Origin: Planctomycetota bacterium
GTDB taxonomy: Bacteria; Planctomycetota; PLA2
Assembly: GCA_021776735.1 (NCBI GenBank)
Contig: JAJFFH010000019.1
Location: forward strand, 1 to 64,000
Direction: 5' to 3'
Length of the DNA stretch: 64,000 nucleotides
Numbering within the stretch: the first letter of the stretch is position 1; every line of letters starts with the position of its first letter. Under the pieces are notes generated by a model. It saw only the letters and a list, made by a program, of their open reading frames with translations. It had not been told where the DNA came from and made no database searches. A program made the translations under genes and the position numbers. Shown here piece by piece: positions 1 through 7,740 of the stretch.

Positions 1-111
1 GAATACATCGAGGTCTTCTACAATCGTCAACGCAGACACTCTACGCTGGGACAGGTGAGCCCCGCGGAGTTCGAACGAAACAACAACAACCAGGCTGCAG
101 GAGCAGCTTAG
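1..111 (+). mobile_element. IS3-family transposase (OrfB), 3' end only
   Basis: The window opens inside a reading frame whose last 36 residues include YNRQRRHSTLGQVSPAEFE. This is the hallmark C-terminus of the integrase-core (rve_3) transposase of IS3-family elements, which carries out DDE-type excision and integration. Only the C-terminal tail is present; the catalytic core lies upstream of the window. The frame ends with TAG at 109-111. About 30 bases later the typical IS3 right end appears (GTGTCCACC...TTCGGGGG...GCTCA, to about 141), and the neighbouring RHS-like gene begins there abruptly. Family assignment is firm; the subgroup is not resolved. Confidence 0.85.
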
Positions 112-788
112 CGAGGTGTCCACCAATTCGGGGGAAGCTCAGTCATCGACGTGATCTGGTACAGCGCGTTGTAGGTGAACAGGACCTTGTTCCCACTGGG
201 GTCGTCGGCCGACGTCGGCATGCCCTGGACGTTGAACTTGATGAGACGCTGCCATTTATCCGTCAGGATGTAGGTGCCGCCGGGGCCGGCCGTCAGGACG
301 TCGAAGACGTCGGCTGGCGCGGTGTACCCGGCCCTGTTGAAGAGGAAGCGGTCGGTCCGGCCCGACGGACGCCGGATATCGACCGCGTGGCCGCCGGGCC
401 CGTTCCGGTTTTGCTGGTTGATCACGACGTACTGTGACGTGGTCTCAAAACTCGGCAGGATTTGTCGGCCCATCTGGCTCGAGCCGTTGATCATCGAGCG
501 CCAGCGGAACGCGAACGAGAGATCCCCGCGCACGCCCGGGGTGCGGAACAGGAAATGGTCCCAAAACAGCTCGCCCGTGCGCATGTCCACGCCCTCCGGC
601 GAAATCGCCAGGTTGGCGACGGAACCAATGGCGCTCTCGGGCGACGCGGAAGCGTTGCCCCAAAACGGATTGGCGTATGGCGCGCTCTCCGCGCGCTGCA
701 CGAGCGTGAGCGTCAGTGCAAGGCCGAGGACGAGCAACGTCCCCAGCGTGATGATCCGACCCTTGGTGGTGTGTACCAGCTTCGACAT
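108..788 (-). pseudogene. RHS/YD-repeat-like protein, N-terminal fragment truncated by an IS
   Basis: This 226-residue frame starts at ATG 788, five bases after a GGAGG ribosome site; an in-frame ATG at 803 is less favoured. It begins with a signal-anchor (IITLGTLLVLGLALTLTLV). It continues with features of the N-terminal region of RHS-repeat proteins: a statement of the type GVDMRTGELFWDHFLFRTPG, then FAFRWRSM and DDPSGNKVLFTYNALYQITSM. RHS proteins are large surface or toxin-delivery proteins built of YD repeats. The frame breaks off just as the first repeats should start. Its last ten residues (ELPPNWWTPR) are encoded by the IS end, so the gene is a truncated remnant. Confidence 0.7.
112..141 (+). 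repeat. Right terminal end of the IS3-family element
   Basis: The bases between the transposase stop and about 141 read GTGTCCACCAATTCGGGGG followed by AAGCTCA. They end in CA, as IS3-family right ends do. From about 142 the sequence resumes the coding frame of the disrupted RHS-like gene. The left end is outside the window, so the target duplication cannot be checked. Confidence 0.6.
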
Positions 789-848
789 CGGTCCTCCGTT
801 CAACGCCCCGAAGCTAGCGCTCTTTTTGTCGCCGGATCCGAAATAGCC

Positions 849-882
849 ACCCCATGGGGCGAATCACCCCATGGGGCGATTC
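849..882. promoter_or_regulatory. Tandem 17-bp repeat containing two CCCCATGGGG palindromes
   Basis: The unit ACCCCATGGGGCGAATC (849-865) is followed directly by ACCCCATGGGGCGATTC (866-882), 16 of 17 bases identical. Each copy holds the perfect 10-bp palindrome CCCCATGGGG, with centres 17 bp apart. It lies between the truncated RHS-like gene (leftward) and the small membrane protein (rightward). Paired dyads in a divergent intergenic region suggest an operator; no regulator can be named. Confidence 0.45.
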
Positions 883-1027
883 GGCCGCAATCGCCCTTCC
901 CGAGCGAGTTTTCGGCGGGTCATCATTTTCGTTCGTTTCTTGGGACTTGCGGTCTCACGAACCACCGAATGCGAAATGCCGCGGGATTTTTGAAGCGCGG
1001 GCATCGCGTCCACGGTTCAATGGGTGC

Positions 1028-1486
1028 ATGCTGAACCGCACGATTCTGCTCCTCAATGTCGGTGTTTTGCTAGTGAGCTTCTTTTTGGCGTGGTCCTCGA
1101 CCGATTCCCAGATCGGCCTACTCACGGCAAGCGTCGAGAGCGGACGTTCCGTCAGGCGAACCGTCATCCGCGGCGATGCCACAAGCGCGGCCGAGCTACG
1201 CGTGATCCAGGCGGCCGGCAACGTTGTTCCGGCGGCCCAACAGGACCATTGGACGGTCGAGCACTGGCGCGCGTTGCGCACCGCGGTACGCGCGTACTAC
1301 GCGACGGTCCGGAACCGGATGAACGACCTCAGCGGCGAGATCGCCGCTGGTTCCACCCTGCGTAACTCGTACGCCGCCATCGGCAAGGAGGCGCGCACCG
1401 AGGTCGAACGTGTCCTAGGCGCGGTCTTCACCGATGTCGGGATCGTCCGGCGGCTCGCCACCGAGGTCGTCCGGCAGTGTCGTTGA
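1028..1486 (+). CDS. Small membrane-anchored hypothetical protein
   Basis: I do not recognise this 152-residue protein. ATG 1028 is preferred because it is followed at once by a hydrophobic segment (residues 5-21, ILLLNVGVLLVSFFLAW), as expected for a signal anchor. The frame is open further upstream to 854, but that part is arginine-rich and overlaps the tandem palindromes. The rest is predicted to be helical and periplasmic. No clear ribosome site is visible. Its last 72 bases overlap the 3' end of the convergent HTH gene, which is unusually long for two real genes, so one stop or frame may be wrong. Confidence 0.4.
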   Translation: MLNRTILLLNVGVLLVSFFLAWSSTDSQIGLLTASVESGRSVRRTVIRGDATSAAELRVIQAAGNVVPAAQQDHWTVEHWRALRTAVRAYYATVRNRMNDLSGEIAAGSTLRNSYAAIGKEARTEVERVLGAVFTDVGIVRRLATEVVRQCR

Positions 1487-1837
1487 GCCGTCGTCGGGCG
1501 GCGGTCGCAGCAGATCGTCCGAAGGCGATCCGTTCATGCGGACATCTCGCTCTTGCCGCATCAACCTGTAGAACCTCTCCTCGCATATGGCGAACCCACC
1601 GCCGCCTAGACGATCTCGCATCTTGGCGTCGTGCTTGTCGATGGTTCCCTCGCACCGGCCCAGCTTGACCGCGATCTGTGGTACGGACTTTCCGCACAGG
1701 CGACCGAACAAGGTTTCGCGCTGGCGTCGTGACAGGGGGCCTTTGGGACAGTTGTCGGCCGCCGCATCGAAGTCCTTGACCTTGAACTTGAACTTCTTCG
1801 TACGCCACGAATAGTTGCCGTGTCTCTTGTCAGCCAT
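1415..1837 (-). CDS. Small protein with LuxR/sigma-4-like helix-turn-helix
   Basis: The start at ATG 1837 is set by a strong AGGAGGG ribosome site eight bases upstream. The 140-residue product has a basic N-terminus, then a segment of LuxR/GerE or sigma-region-4 type at about residues 36-82. It reads LSRRQRETL, then GKSVPQIAVKLG, then TIDKH and RDRLG, which is the usual order of these helices. No receiver or other sensory domain precedes it. The tail (from about residue 105) is rich in aspartate and proline. It is probably a stand-alone DNA-binding protein. The 3' end overlaps the convergent membrane-protein gene by 72 bases. Confidence 0.6.
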   Translation of the reverse strand: MADKRHGNYSWRTKKFKFKVKDFDAAADNCPKGPLSRRQRETLFGRLCGKSVPQIAVKLGRCEGTIDKHDAKMRDRLGGGGFAICEERFYRLMRQERDVRMNGSPSDDLLRPPPDDGSTTLPDDLGGEPPDDPDIGEDRA

Positions 1838-2377
1838 CGGTTCCACCCTCCTCTTAGATTTCACATTCTGACCCTGTACCGCCGGGTGTCAAGCCCGAAT
1901 CAGTAGGATACCTTTGGTGCTCGTGATGCCTCTGATTTCATCTATGCCCGTTTGGCCCCATCTTTTAGCTTCCTTGGTTGCATGGGCCGCTTCCGGCAAA
2001 TCCCAGACTCCGTCGCGTGCCCCCGAGTTTGGCCTCTTCGCCCTAGGCCGGATCGACGAGCGCGCCTCCACGCAGCCACGCGGCCTGCTGTGCTTGGCTC
2101 CCGGCAGGCATCGCCAGCCGTCTGTTTGTGGTCGCCCACATGCTCTAGCGACCTTGCAGTGATAGCGAGCGCTGCTTACACCGTTTTGGTTGTAGCACCG
2201 ATGCCACGCGCCAGGGATCTCGCAGTTTCGCCCTTGGAGACAAGCTGAGCCAGCACTGCGGGTAGTGTCCCTCGGAGTTCATGCACGCCATGCGTACGGA
2301 TGCCCCCGATCCCATCCGGATTCGAACTTGTTCCAAGGACGGGAAGGCGCTATCGAGACCATTGCTCCTTCAAGAGT
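1838..2377. other. 540-bp gap without a supportable gene
   Basis: No convincing gene was found. On the minus strand around 2160-2285 a short frame reads VLAQLVSKGETARSLARGIGATTKTV. It resembles the first helix-turn-helix of a transposase or recombinase but stops after about 36 codons, so this may be decayed mobile DNA. The base composition is lower in GC than the flanking genes. Confidence 0.3.
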
Positions 2378-3448
2378 CTATTTGGTGGCATCGATTTCAT
2401 CTATAACAACGATCTCCTCGGCAACGCGCAAACAGAGAAGCGCCAGTGCGGTCGATCGAACGCTTCCCCACGAGCCGTCGCTGCGCTGGGCGGCCATGAC
2501 GTCGCGTGCCATGGTCTTGCGCCATCTGTCCCAGCCTGGGGTCCCATGCGGCAACGCCATGACCCTGAGATACCACCCGTCGAGCGTAAGTCGGGCCCCC
2601 TTGCGACCTGGATGATTGAGGATTCGAAGCTTGAATTCCCTCAACAACCGTGCCGATACGGACTGCCTCGGGAATCCGGCCCACAGAGCCAGAACGACTG
2701 CATCCTCCGCCGGCCCTCGATCAGGCGGCTTACGCAGAACAAGGATCGACGGGTTTTCCAGGCATCCGGTCACGCCGCGAAGCGCAAGCAGAGCCCAAGC
2801 TGTTTCACAACCGTCGCCCCATGTACCGTCTTCGCGTTGCATCCCGGCGAGACGCACGGCAAGTTGACGGATCTGGGGCCTCTCCGCACGACGGATCCCG
2901 TAGCGTCGTGCAATGCGGCATCTAGCATGCAATGTCACCGCGACATGTTGCTCAGGCGTGGCTCTCCTGGGCGGCTCCGTCCGGCGGTTGATGCGCCGCC
3001 GCGCCGACGGCCAGGATTGATCCAGCCAGTGATCGGATAGGAGCAGAGCGTTCGCCAGTGCGTTTCCGGACTCGTCCGCAGAGCACCAGGTACCGTCGCG
3101 ATTCTGCTGGGCGACGAGCCATGCCATCCCGCGTGGCATCACGACATCCGTGGTTCGCTCTGCTGGAAGCGTGAGAATCGGGGGCGGCGACGGCCTTCGA
3201 AACAGCCCGCCAGGGGTCTCGATTTCTCGCACCAATTGTCGGAGCCGCTTCTCGAACTCCATCAAACGCCGCGACGCTGCCATCGCCTCGTCGCGGGCCG
3301 GAAGACCGCCTTCGTTCTTGTGCTCCGCGCCCGGCTCACCCCCCGCGCTCGGCCGCGATGCGACCGAAGAACTGTCGCTGCACGCGCCCAACAAGGTCAC
3401 GCTTGCCGCCAGACACCAGCACGAGACAACGAGGAACACGTTGGCCAT
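2378..3448 (-). CDS. Lipoprotein with prenyltransferase/squalene-oxidase-type repeats
   Basis: The 356-residue protein opens with a signal peptide and a lipobox-like LLGAC (residues 19-23), so it is probably a lipoprotein. Three copies of the alpha/alpha-toroid repeat signature are visible: LVAQQNRDGTW (about residue 112), MQREDGTWGDGCETAWALLAL (about 199) and AAQRSDGSWGSVRSTALALL (about 321). Proteins with this fold include prenyltransferases and squalene cyclases, but secreted bacterial members usually lack known catalysis and none is claimed here. It is divergent from the lipoprotein gene at 3744, with about 295 bp between the starts. Confidence 0.7.
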   Translation of the reverse strand: MANVFLVVSCWCLAASVTLLGACSDSSSVASRPSAGGEPGAEHKNEGGLPARDEAMAASRRLMEFEKRLRQLVREIETPGGLFRRPSPPPILTLPAERTTDVVMPRGMAWLVAQQNRDGTWCSADESGNALANALLLSDHWLDQSWPSARRRINRRTEPPRRATPEQHVAVTLHARCRIARRYGIRRAERPQIRQLAVRLAGMQREDGTWGDGCETAWALLALRGVTGCLENPSILVLRKPPDRGPAEDAVVLALWAGFPRQSVSARLLREFKLRILNHPGRKGARLTLDGWYLRVMALPHGTPGWDRWRKTMARDVMAAQRSDGSWGSVRSTALALLCLRVAEEIVVIDEIDATK

Positions 3449-3743
3449 GGAAGCGACATTCTACGCGCTCGCCACAGTGCAAGTCTCCGCGCCGGAAGCG
3501 ATCTCGCTGCCTACCGCTGTGGACGCCCTCGGCATCGGGCCCTGCCCGGACTCGGTCATCGCGGCCCACGCGTCTCCACGGTGAGCGAGGCTGCCCGCCG
3601 TCGAGGCCACCCTCACGTTGCCGACCTGCCAAGCCCAGTTTTTGGCCGGGGACTACTCGGCCCGATGGTGTCGCAGAACGCGGACAGTCGAAGATCGGAG
3701 GAGAGGTTCCCGTGGCTCCCGTTCCGCGTACACTGGCTGGCTC
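3449..3743. other. Divergent intergenic region, no gene
   Basis: These 295 bases separate two divergent lipoprotein genes and should contain both promoters. No open frame with a plausible start, no clear sigma-70 boxes and no long dyad were recognised. Confidence 0.4.
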
Positions 3744-4688
3744 ATGCGCATTTGTATCGGTCTGCTTCTCTCTTTGGCGGCTTGCGGGTTGGTGGCTTGC
3801 GGGGGCGGCAGCCCCGTGGTGGCCGACACGACCAATAATCAGGAGCCCGGTGCGGGGTCCGAGCCCGAGCCTGATCCCGGTGCGTCCGACCCCGAACCCG
3901 AGCCCTTGCAGAATCCGCGGCCCGCGGGGTCGCCGGATGTCTTGTTGCTGTCGGTTGCCGGGCACTCCGGGGCGCTCGCGGGGTTGTTTTGCGACGACGG
4001 CGAGAACCGCGCGTACCTGGCCGACGAAGGGCGTGCGGTCGATGCGGTCGTGCAGGTGTTTGTCGCCCTCGATCTCTCGGTCGAGGTCCACAACTTCGCC
4101 GATCGTTTGCGCGCGCGCGACGACGATGGCGACGGGATTCCCGATCGCGCGGATCAGTTGGGATTTGTCGAGCTGCTGGCCAAGCTCGATCAGGGGTTTG
4201 AGGATTGGGTTCAGGGGTTCGACAACCCGACGCGCATCGTGCTGGTCGCACACTCGCACGGAACCAACTGGTCGCACATCCTGGCCGCCATTCGTCCTGA
4301 GATCGAGATTGACATCCAAATCACGCTTGACGGCATCTGTTTTCTGTTTGAATGCGAGCACGAGGATGCGGTCGCGGACTTCATCGCGCAACGCAACGAA
4401 GTGTTCCCGCTCGATTTCTCGCGACCGTGCGACTCCATCGACGTGCTCGGCTTTAGCGATCCGTTCAACGTCAAGGACGTGGCGTTTCCCAACGTCGTGG
4501 CCCACCTTGAGGTGCAGAGTTCGGACTTCTTCGTCTCCGACGCAACCGACAACTTCCGCATCGACGGCACCGAGGTCGGCATCGCACGGCTCGCGTCGTC
4601 GGAAAGCCACACCGGCGTGACGTTCGCGGGCGGCGAAGCGATGAACTGGGTCCAGGACCGCATCCTCGAAGTTCTATTCGTGGGCTGA
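3744..4688 (+). CDS. Lipoprotein with alpha/beta-hydrolase-like nucleophile elbow
   Basis: Start ATG 3744 is chosen because it gives a clean lipoprotein signal (MRICIGLLLSLAACGLVACG). The 314-residue product has a Pro/Glu-rich spacer (residues 29-62). A globular part follows with VLLLSVAGHSG near its start and VLVAHSHGTNWSHIL about 110 residues later. AHSHG fits the Ser nucleophile elbow of alpha/beta hydrolases, here with Ala in place of the first Gly. A DDDGDGIPD stretch resembles a calcium-binding loop. A lipid-anchored esterase- or lipase-like role is an inference; the acid and final His of a triad are not confidently placed. Confidence 0.6.
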   Translation: MRICIGLLLSLAACGLVACGGGSPVVADTTNNQEPGAGSEPEPDPGASDPEPEPLQNPRPAGSPDVLLLSVAGHSGALAGLFCDDGENRAYLADEGRAVDAVVQVFVALDLSVEVHNFADRLRARDDDGDGIPDRADQLGFVELLAKLDQGFEDWVQGFDNPTRIVLVAHSHGTNWSHILAAIRPEIEIDIQITLDGICFLFECEHEDAVADFIAQRNEVFPLDFSRPCDSIDVLGFSDPFNVKDVAFPNVVAHLEVQSSDFFVSDATDNFRIDGTEVGIARLASSESHTGVTFAGGEAMNWVQDRILEVLFVG

Positions 4689-4725
4689 CCGAGGCGGGGC
4701 CGCGCTGCCCGTTTTCGGGCACGAG

Positions 4726-4738
4726 CATCGCCGTCCGT
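4726..4738 (-). repeat. ACGGACGGCGATG motif copy (intergenic)
   Basis: Exact 13-mer on the minus strand, extended by GTAC/GCT on its 5' side (AGCGTACGGACGGCGATG). It lies in the 114-bp gap between the hydrolase-like lipoprotein and the flavoprotein fusion. Confidence 0.75.
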
Positions 4739-4802
4739 ACGCTACCCTCCGGCTTGTTCCGGGCTCTTTTCCGGGCGGCACGCAGATTGACAGGATCCGT
4801 TG

Positions 4803-6887
4803 ATGCGGAACTTCCTTTCGTTCTTCAAGGAGGGGCGGCCGTCCCCTTCGTACCCGGTCCTGCCCGATGTCAAGGCGACGGGCGAGTCGAGCATTCCCGG
4901 CCTGTATCTGCTCGGCGACGTGGCGGGCAAGCCGCTGATCAAGGTCGGGTTGCGCGATGGGTTCGATTTGGCGAACGCGCTTGCGAAGGAGTTGCGGGAG
5001 GCGCCGGAGGGGGCCGCGGACTATCAAGTCGCCGTCGTTGGGGCCGGGGTCGCGGGGATGGCGACGGCGCTGCGTCTGCGCGAGCTCGGCGTGTCCGCTG
5101 TTGCGGTGGATGCGGGTCGGACGTTTCAGACGTTGCGCAACTTCACCAAGGGCAAGATCCTGTTTGCCGAGCCGCTTGACATGGAGGTCAAGGGGGCGCT
5201 CCCTTTTGAAGAAGACGTGACCGAGGACATCCTTGTGGAGTGGGATGCACACGTCGCGCAGTCCGGCGTCGAGGTGCGCGAACACACCAAGGTCACCAAC
5301 GTCTCGCGGGATGCGGCGGGGTTCCTCGTCGAGACCGAGCGGGGCACTTTCACCGCGCGGCGCGTTGTCCTGACGATCGGAAAGGCGGGCAATCCGCGCA
5401 AGGCAGGCGTCCCGGGCGAGCTGGAGCACCCCGAGAAGATCTCGCACTACCTGAAAGATCCGGCTGACTTCGGGGGGCAGAAGATCCTCGTCTATGGCGG
5501 CGGCGACGTCGCGCTCGAGGCGGCGCTGACCCTGTGCGAAGACAACACGGTCACGCTCGCGACCATCGACGAGGAGTTCGTGTTTCCCAAAAAGCGCAAC
5601 GTCGATGCGTTGCGGGCCAAGGAAACGGCAGGCGCGGTCGAAGTGCTCATGAACACCCGCCTCGTAGCGGTTGCGAAAGATCACGTCGCGCTCGAGAACC
5701 AGGCAACGAGCGAGAAGATCAGCCGCGAAAACGACCACGTGTTCGAGTGCATCGGCGCGGAAGTTCCGATCCCGTTCTTCAAGAAAATCGGCATCAAGCT
5801 CGCGGGCGTGTGGGACATGCGGCGCAAGCTGCTGCTCGCGTTCTCCGCGATCGTCGTCTACAGCCTCTACGCGTGGAAGAAGGGCTTTTGGCCGTTCACG
5901 ATCGCGGGCGAGGGCGCGCACACCCTTCCCGGCATCTTTCGGCACCCGTCGTTTTGGTACTCGCTCGCGTACACGCTCGTGATGGTCGTCTTCGGCCTCA
6001 AGGCGATGAAACGCTGGAGCCGCGGATGGACGGACAAGTACCAGATCTACCGCTTCGGATCGCTGATCGCGTTCCAGGTGGTTTCGTTCGCGTTCGTCGA
6101 GTGCCTGTTCGCGGTGTTCTTGCCCGGCGACGTCTGGTGGCGCGCCTACGCGGTCAACAACCCGTTTCCGCTGCTGTTCGACAGCTTCTACAACATGAGC
6201 GGCGTGAGCGCGACCGACATGAAGTGGATCTTCGTCGGCCTCGGCCTGCTCATGACCTTTGTCGTGATCCCGATCTTTGTGCGCTGGCACGGCAAGCGCT
6301 TTTGCACCTGGGTGTGCGGCTGCGGCGGCCTTGCCGAAACCCTCGGCGACCGCTGGCGCCACTTGTCGCCGAAGGGCGAGCGCAGCCGGCGGCTGGAAGT
6401 GATGAGCACGCTCGTCTTGTTCTGGGCGATCGTCAGCGCGGGCGTAATCCTGTTTTTCTTTCACGGCAAGACGGGTGAGTCCGGGGCATGGCACGGCGCG
6501 TACGCGCTCACGGTCGATTTCTGGCTCGTCGCGGTGATCCCCGTCGCGCTGTATCCGATCTGGGGCGGCAAGGTGTGGTGCCGCTACTGGTGCCCGCTGG
6601 CCAAGTACATGCAGGTGCTGAGCCGCTGGTACGGCAAGCTGGCCATCGGCGCCAACGACAAGTGCATCCAGTGCACCGAGTGCTCAAAATACTGCCAGGT
6701 CGGCGTGGACGTGATGGCCTTCGCCAAAAACGGCGAGTCCTTCTCGAACCGCGAGACGAGCTGCATCCACTGCGGCATCTGCATCACGGTCTGCCCCATG
6801 GACGTGCTCCACTGGGAGACGCTGGAAAACGGCCAACAACAAGCAACCCTAGACGTCTCCAAACTAGAGAAGTCCGTCAGCTCATAA
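4803..6887 (+). CDS. FAD/NAD(P)-binding oxidoreductase fused to NapH-like 4Fe-4S membrane module
   Basis: This 694-residue protein joins two electron-transfer units. The N-terminal half is a thioredoxin-reductase-like flavoprotein. A short IPGLYLLGDVAGKPLIK segment comes first, then a dinucleotide motif VVGAGVAGMATA (about residue 77) and a second GGGDVALEA (about 231), with no redox CxxC. The C-terminal half has six membrane segments (about 340-590). It carries CTWVCGCGG and WCRYWCP motifs like NapH/NosR proteins, and two ferredoxin clusters, CIQCTECSKYC and CIHCGICITVCP. It probably moves electrons from NAD(P)H across or into the membrane; the acceptor is unknown. ATG 4803 is used; a TTG lies directly upstream. 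The FAD-domain order is circularly permuted compared with standard reductases. Confidence 0.75.
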   Translation: MRNFLSFFKEGRPSPSYPVLPDVKATGESSIPGLYLLGDVAGKPLIKVGLRDGFDLANALAKELREAPEGAADYQVAVVGAGVAGMATALRLRELGVSAVAVDAGRTFQTLRNFTKGKILFAEPLDMEVKGALPFEEDVTEDILVEWDAHVAQSGVEVREHTKVTNVSRDAAGFLVETERGTFTARRVVLTIGKAGNPRKAGVPGELEHPEKISHYLKDPADFGGQKILVYGGGDVALEAALTLCEDNTVTLATIDEEFVFPKKRNVDALRAKETAGAVEVLMNTRLVAVAKDHVALENQATSEKISRENDHVFECIGAEVPIPFFKKIGIKLAGVWDMRRKLLLAFSAIVVYSLYAWKKGFWPFTIAGEGAHTLPGIFRHPSFWYSLAYTLVMVVFGLKAMKRWSRGWTDKYQIYRFGSLIAFQVVSFAFVECLFAVFLPGDVWWRAYAVNNPFPLLFDSFYNMSGVSATDMKWIFVGLGLLMTFVVIPIFVRWHGKRFCTWVCGCGGLAETLGDRWRHLSPKGERSRRLEVMSTLVLFWAIVSAGVILFFFHGKTGESGAWHGAYALTVDFWLVAVIPVALYPIWGGKVWCRYWCPLAKYMQVLSRWYGKLAIGANDKCIQCTECSKYCQVGVDVMAFAKNGESFSNRETSCIHCGICITVCPMDVLHWETLENGQQQATLDVSKLEKSVSS

Positions 6888-6905
6888 CTCAGAAGCTCAT
6901 ACTAA

Positions 6906-6930
6906 CGAGAATCCGCGCAGCGGATTCTCG
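6906..6930. terminator. Hairpin of the GCA-loop family between convergent genes
   Basis: A perfect 11-bp stem CGAGAATCCGC / GCGGATTCTCG encloses the loop GCA. It is preceded by ACTAA and sits in the 57-bp gap between the converging flavoprotein and vapC genes. It may end transcription from both sides or be a REP-like repeat; similar hairpins recur in this window. Confidence 0.6.
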
Positions 6931-6944
6931 CAGCGCCAACCCCC

Positions 6945-7325
6945 TCAGGCCGGGAGAACATCCAGGTCGTACGCCGCGATCTTCGCATCCCGCGTAACCA
7001 GAACCAGCCCCTCGAGCCGCGCCTGCGCGACCAGCACGCGGTCGAACGGATCCCGATGATGGAGCGGAAGGTCCGCCACAGCGAGAGCGTGCGCCAGGGT
7101 GATCGGCAACACGTCGATGCGCCCGTCGCGCAACACATCGTCGAGGTTGCCCGGAAACTCCAACCGGCCGAGGGTCTTCTTGATCGCCATCTCCCACGCC
7201 GCCGCGGCACTTGCGAACACGACGGTGGCGCCGTCCGCGATCACCTGCCGCGCCTCCGTTGACAACTCCGACGGACCCGCAAGCCACCAGAGCAAGACGC
7301 GGGTATCGAGCAGGTAGCGAGACAC
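6945..7325 (-). CDS. vapC: VapC-like PIN-domain toxin
   Basis: The 126-residue product is a PIN-domain ribonuclease of the VapC type, which in type II toxin-antitoxin systems cleaves RNA. The conserved acidic residues are visible: LLDTRVLLWW at the N-terminus, AWEMAIK in the middle, DPFDRVLVAQA, and TRDAKI near the end. GTG 7325 is taken as the start because it overlaps the antitoxin stop by one base (TAGTG), the usual coupling in such pairs. Symbol by family only; cognate specificity is unknown. Confidence 0.85.
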   Translation of the reverse strand: MSRYLLDTRVLLWWLAGPSELSTEARQVIADGATVVFASAAAAWEMAIKKTLGRLEFPGNLDDVLRDGRIDVLPITLAHALAVADLPLHHRDPFDRVLVAQARLEGLVLVTRDAKIAAYDLDVLPA

Positions 7326-7564
7326 TACTTGGACACCCCGGACGGATCGGCGATCTCGGCGGGCAGCGGCTCGTCGAAGTCCTCGCCGATGCGCACGAGG
7401 CCCTTCCACTGACCACCCACGCGATCACGATCCTTTGCGCGATAGCCCACAAGGAGCGCCACCGGTTTACCCGCCCTCGCAATGATGAACTCCTCACCGT
7501 GGGCGACGCGTTCCAGCAGTTGCGACAGATGAGTCTTGGCGTGGTGGGTATTCACGATCTCCAT
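7325..7564 (-). CDS. Phd/YefM-type antitoxin
   Basis: This 79-residue protein begins MEIVNTHHAKTHLSQLLERVAHGEEFIIARAGKPVALL in outline. That is the typical Phd/YefM antitoxin N-terminal fold: DNA binding and dimerisation, with AKTHLSQLLE and the ARAGKPVA strand. The C-terminal part should bind and block the PIN toxin encoded directly downstream. A perfect inverted repeat stands two bases before the start, which fits autoregulation by the toxin-antitoxin complex. Confidence 0.85.
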   Translation of the reverse strand: MEIVNTHHAKTHLSQLLERVAHGEEFIIARAGKPVALLVGYRAKDRDRVGGQWKGLVRIGEDFDEPLPAEIADPSGVSK

Positions 7565-7566
7565 GT

Positions 7567-7587
7567 ACTTAGTCCATCAGACTAAGT
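7567..7587. promoter_or_regulatory. Putative operator of the VapC/Phd locus
   Basis: Perfect inverted repeat ACTTAGTC-CATCA-GACTAAGT, two bases upstream of the antitoxin ATG. On the minus strand a TTGACT box (7591-7596) lies just upstream and could be part of the promoter. Placement over the start region fits conditional autorepression, as known for Phd-type antitoxins. Confidence 0.6.
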
Positions 7588-7600
7588 CATCTGAGTCAAT

Positions 7601-7612
7601 ATCGCCGTCCGT
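7601..7612 (-). repeat. ACGGACGGCGAT motif copy upstream of the antitoxin
   Basis: The 12-mer occurs on the minus strand with the flank GCATACGG, 37 bases before the antitoxin start and on the same strand as it. A degenerate copy facing the other way (GACGACGATG, 7681-7690) precedes acnA in the same divergent gap. Confidence 0.7.
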
Positions 7613-7740
7613 ATGCTTTCCTCGGATTCGCTGCGGGTCCGAATGCATCGTTGAGCAAGGAGCCGTGAAAAAAGCCGACGGACGACGATGTTTCGGAAGA
7701 ACTCGGGAGGCGTCGAGTCGTCCTTGGGTGCGGTTTTACG

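Noticed and set aside
854-1486. Start of the small membrane protein at ATG 854
   Set aside because: That ATG is the centre of a palindrome, and the extra residues are not followed by a sensible N-terminus; ATG 1028 precedes a signal anchor.
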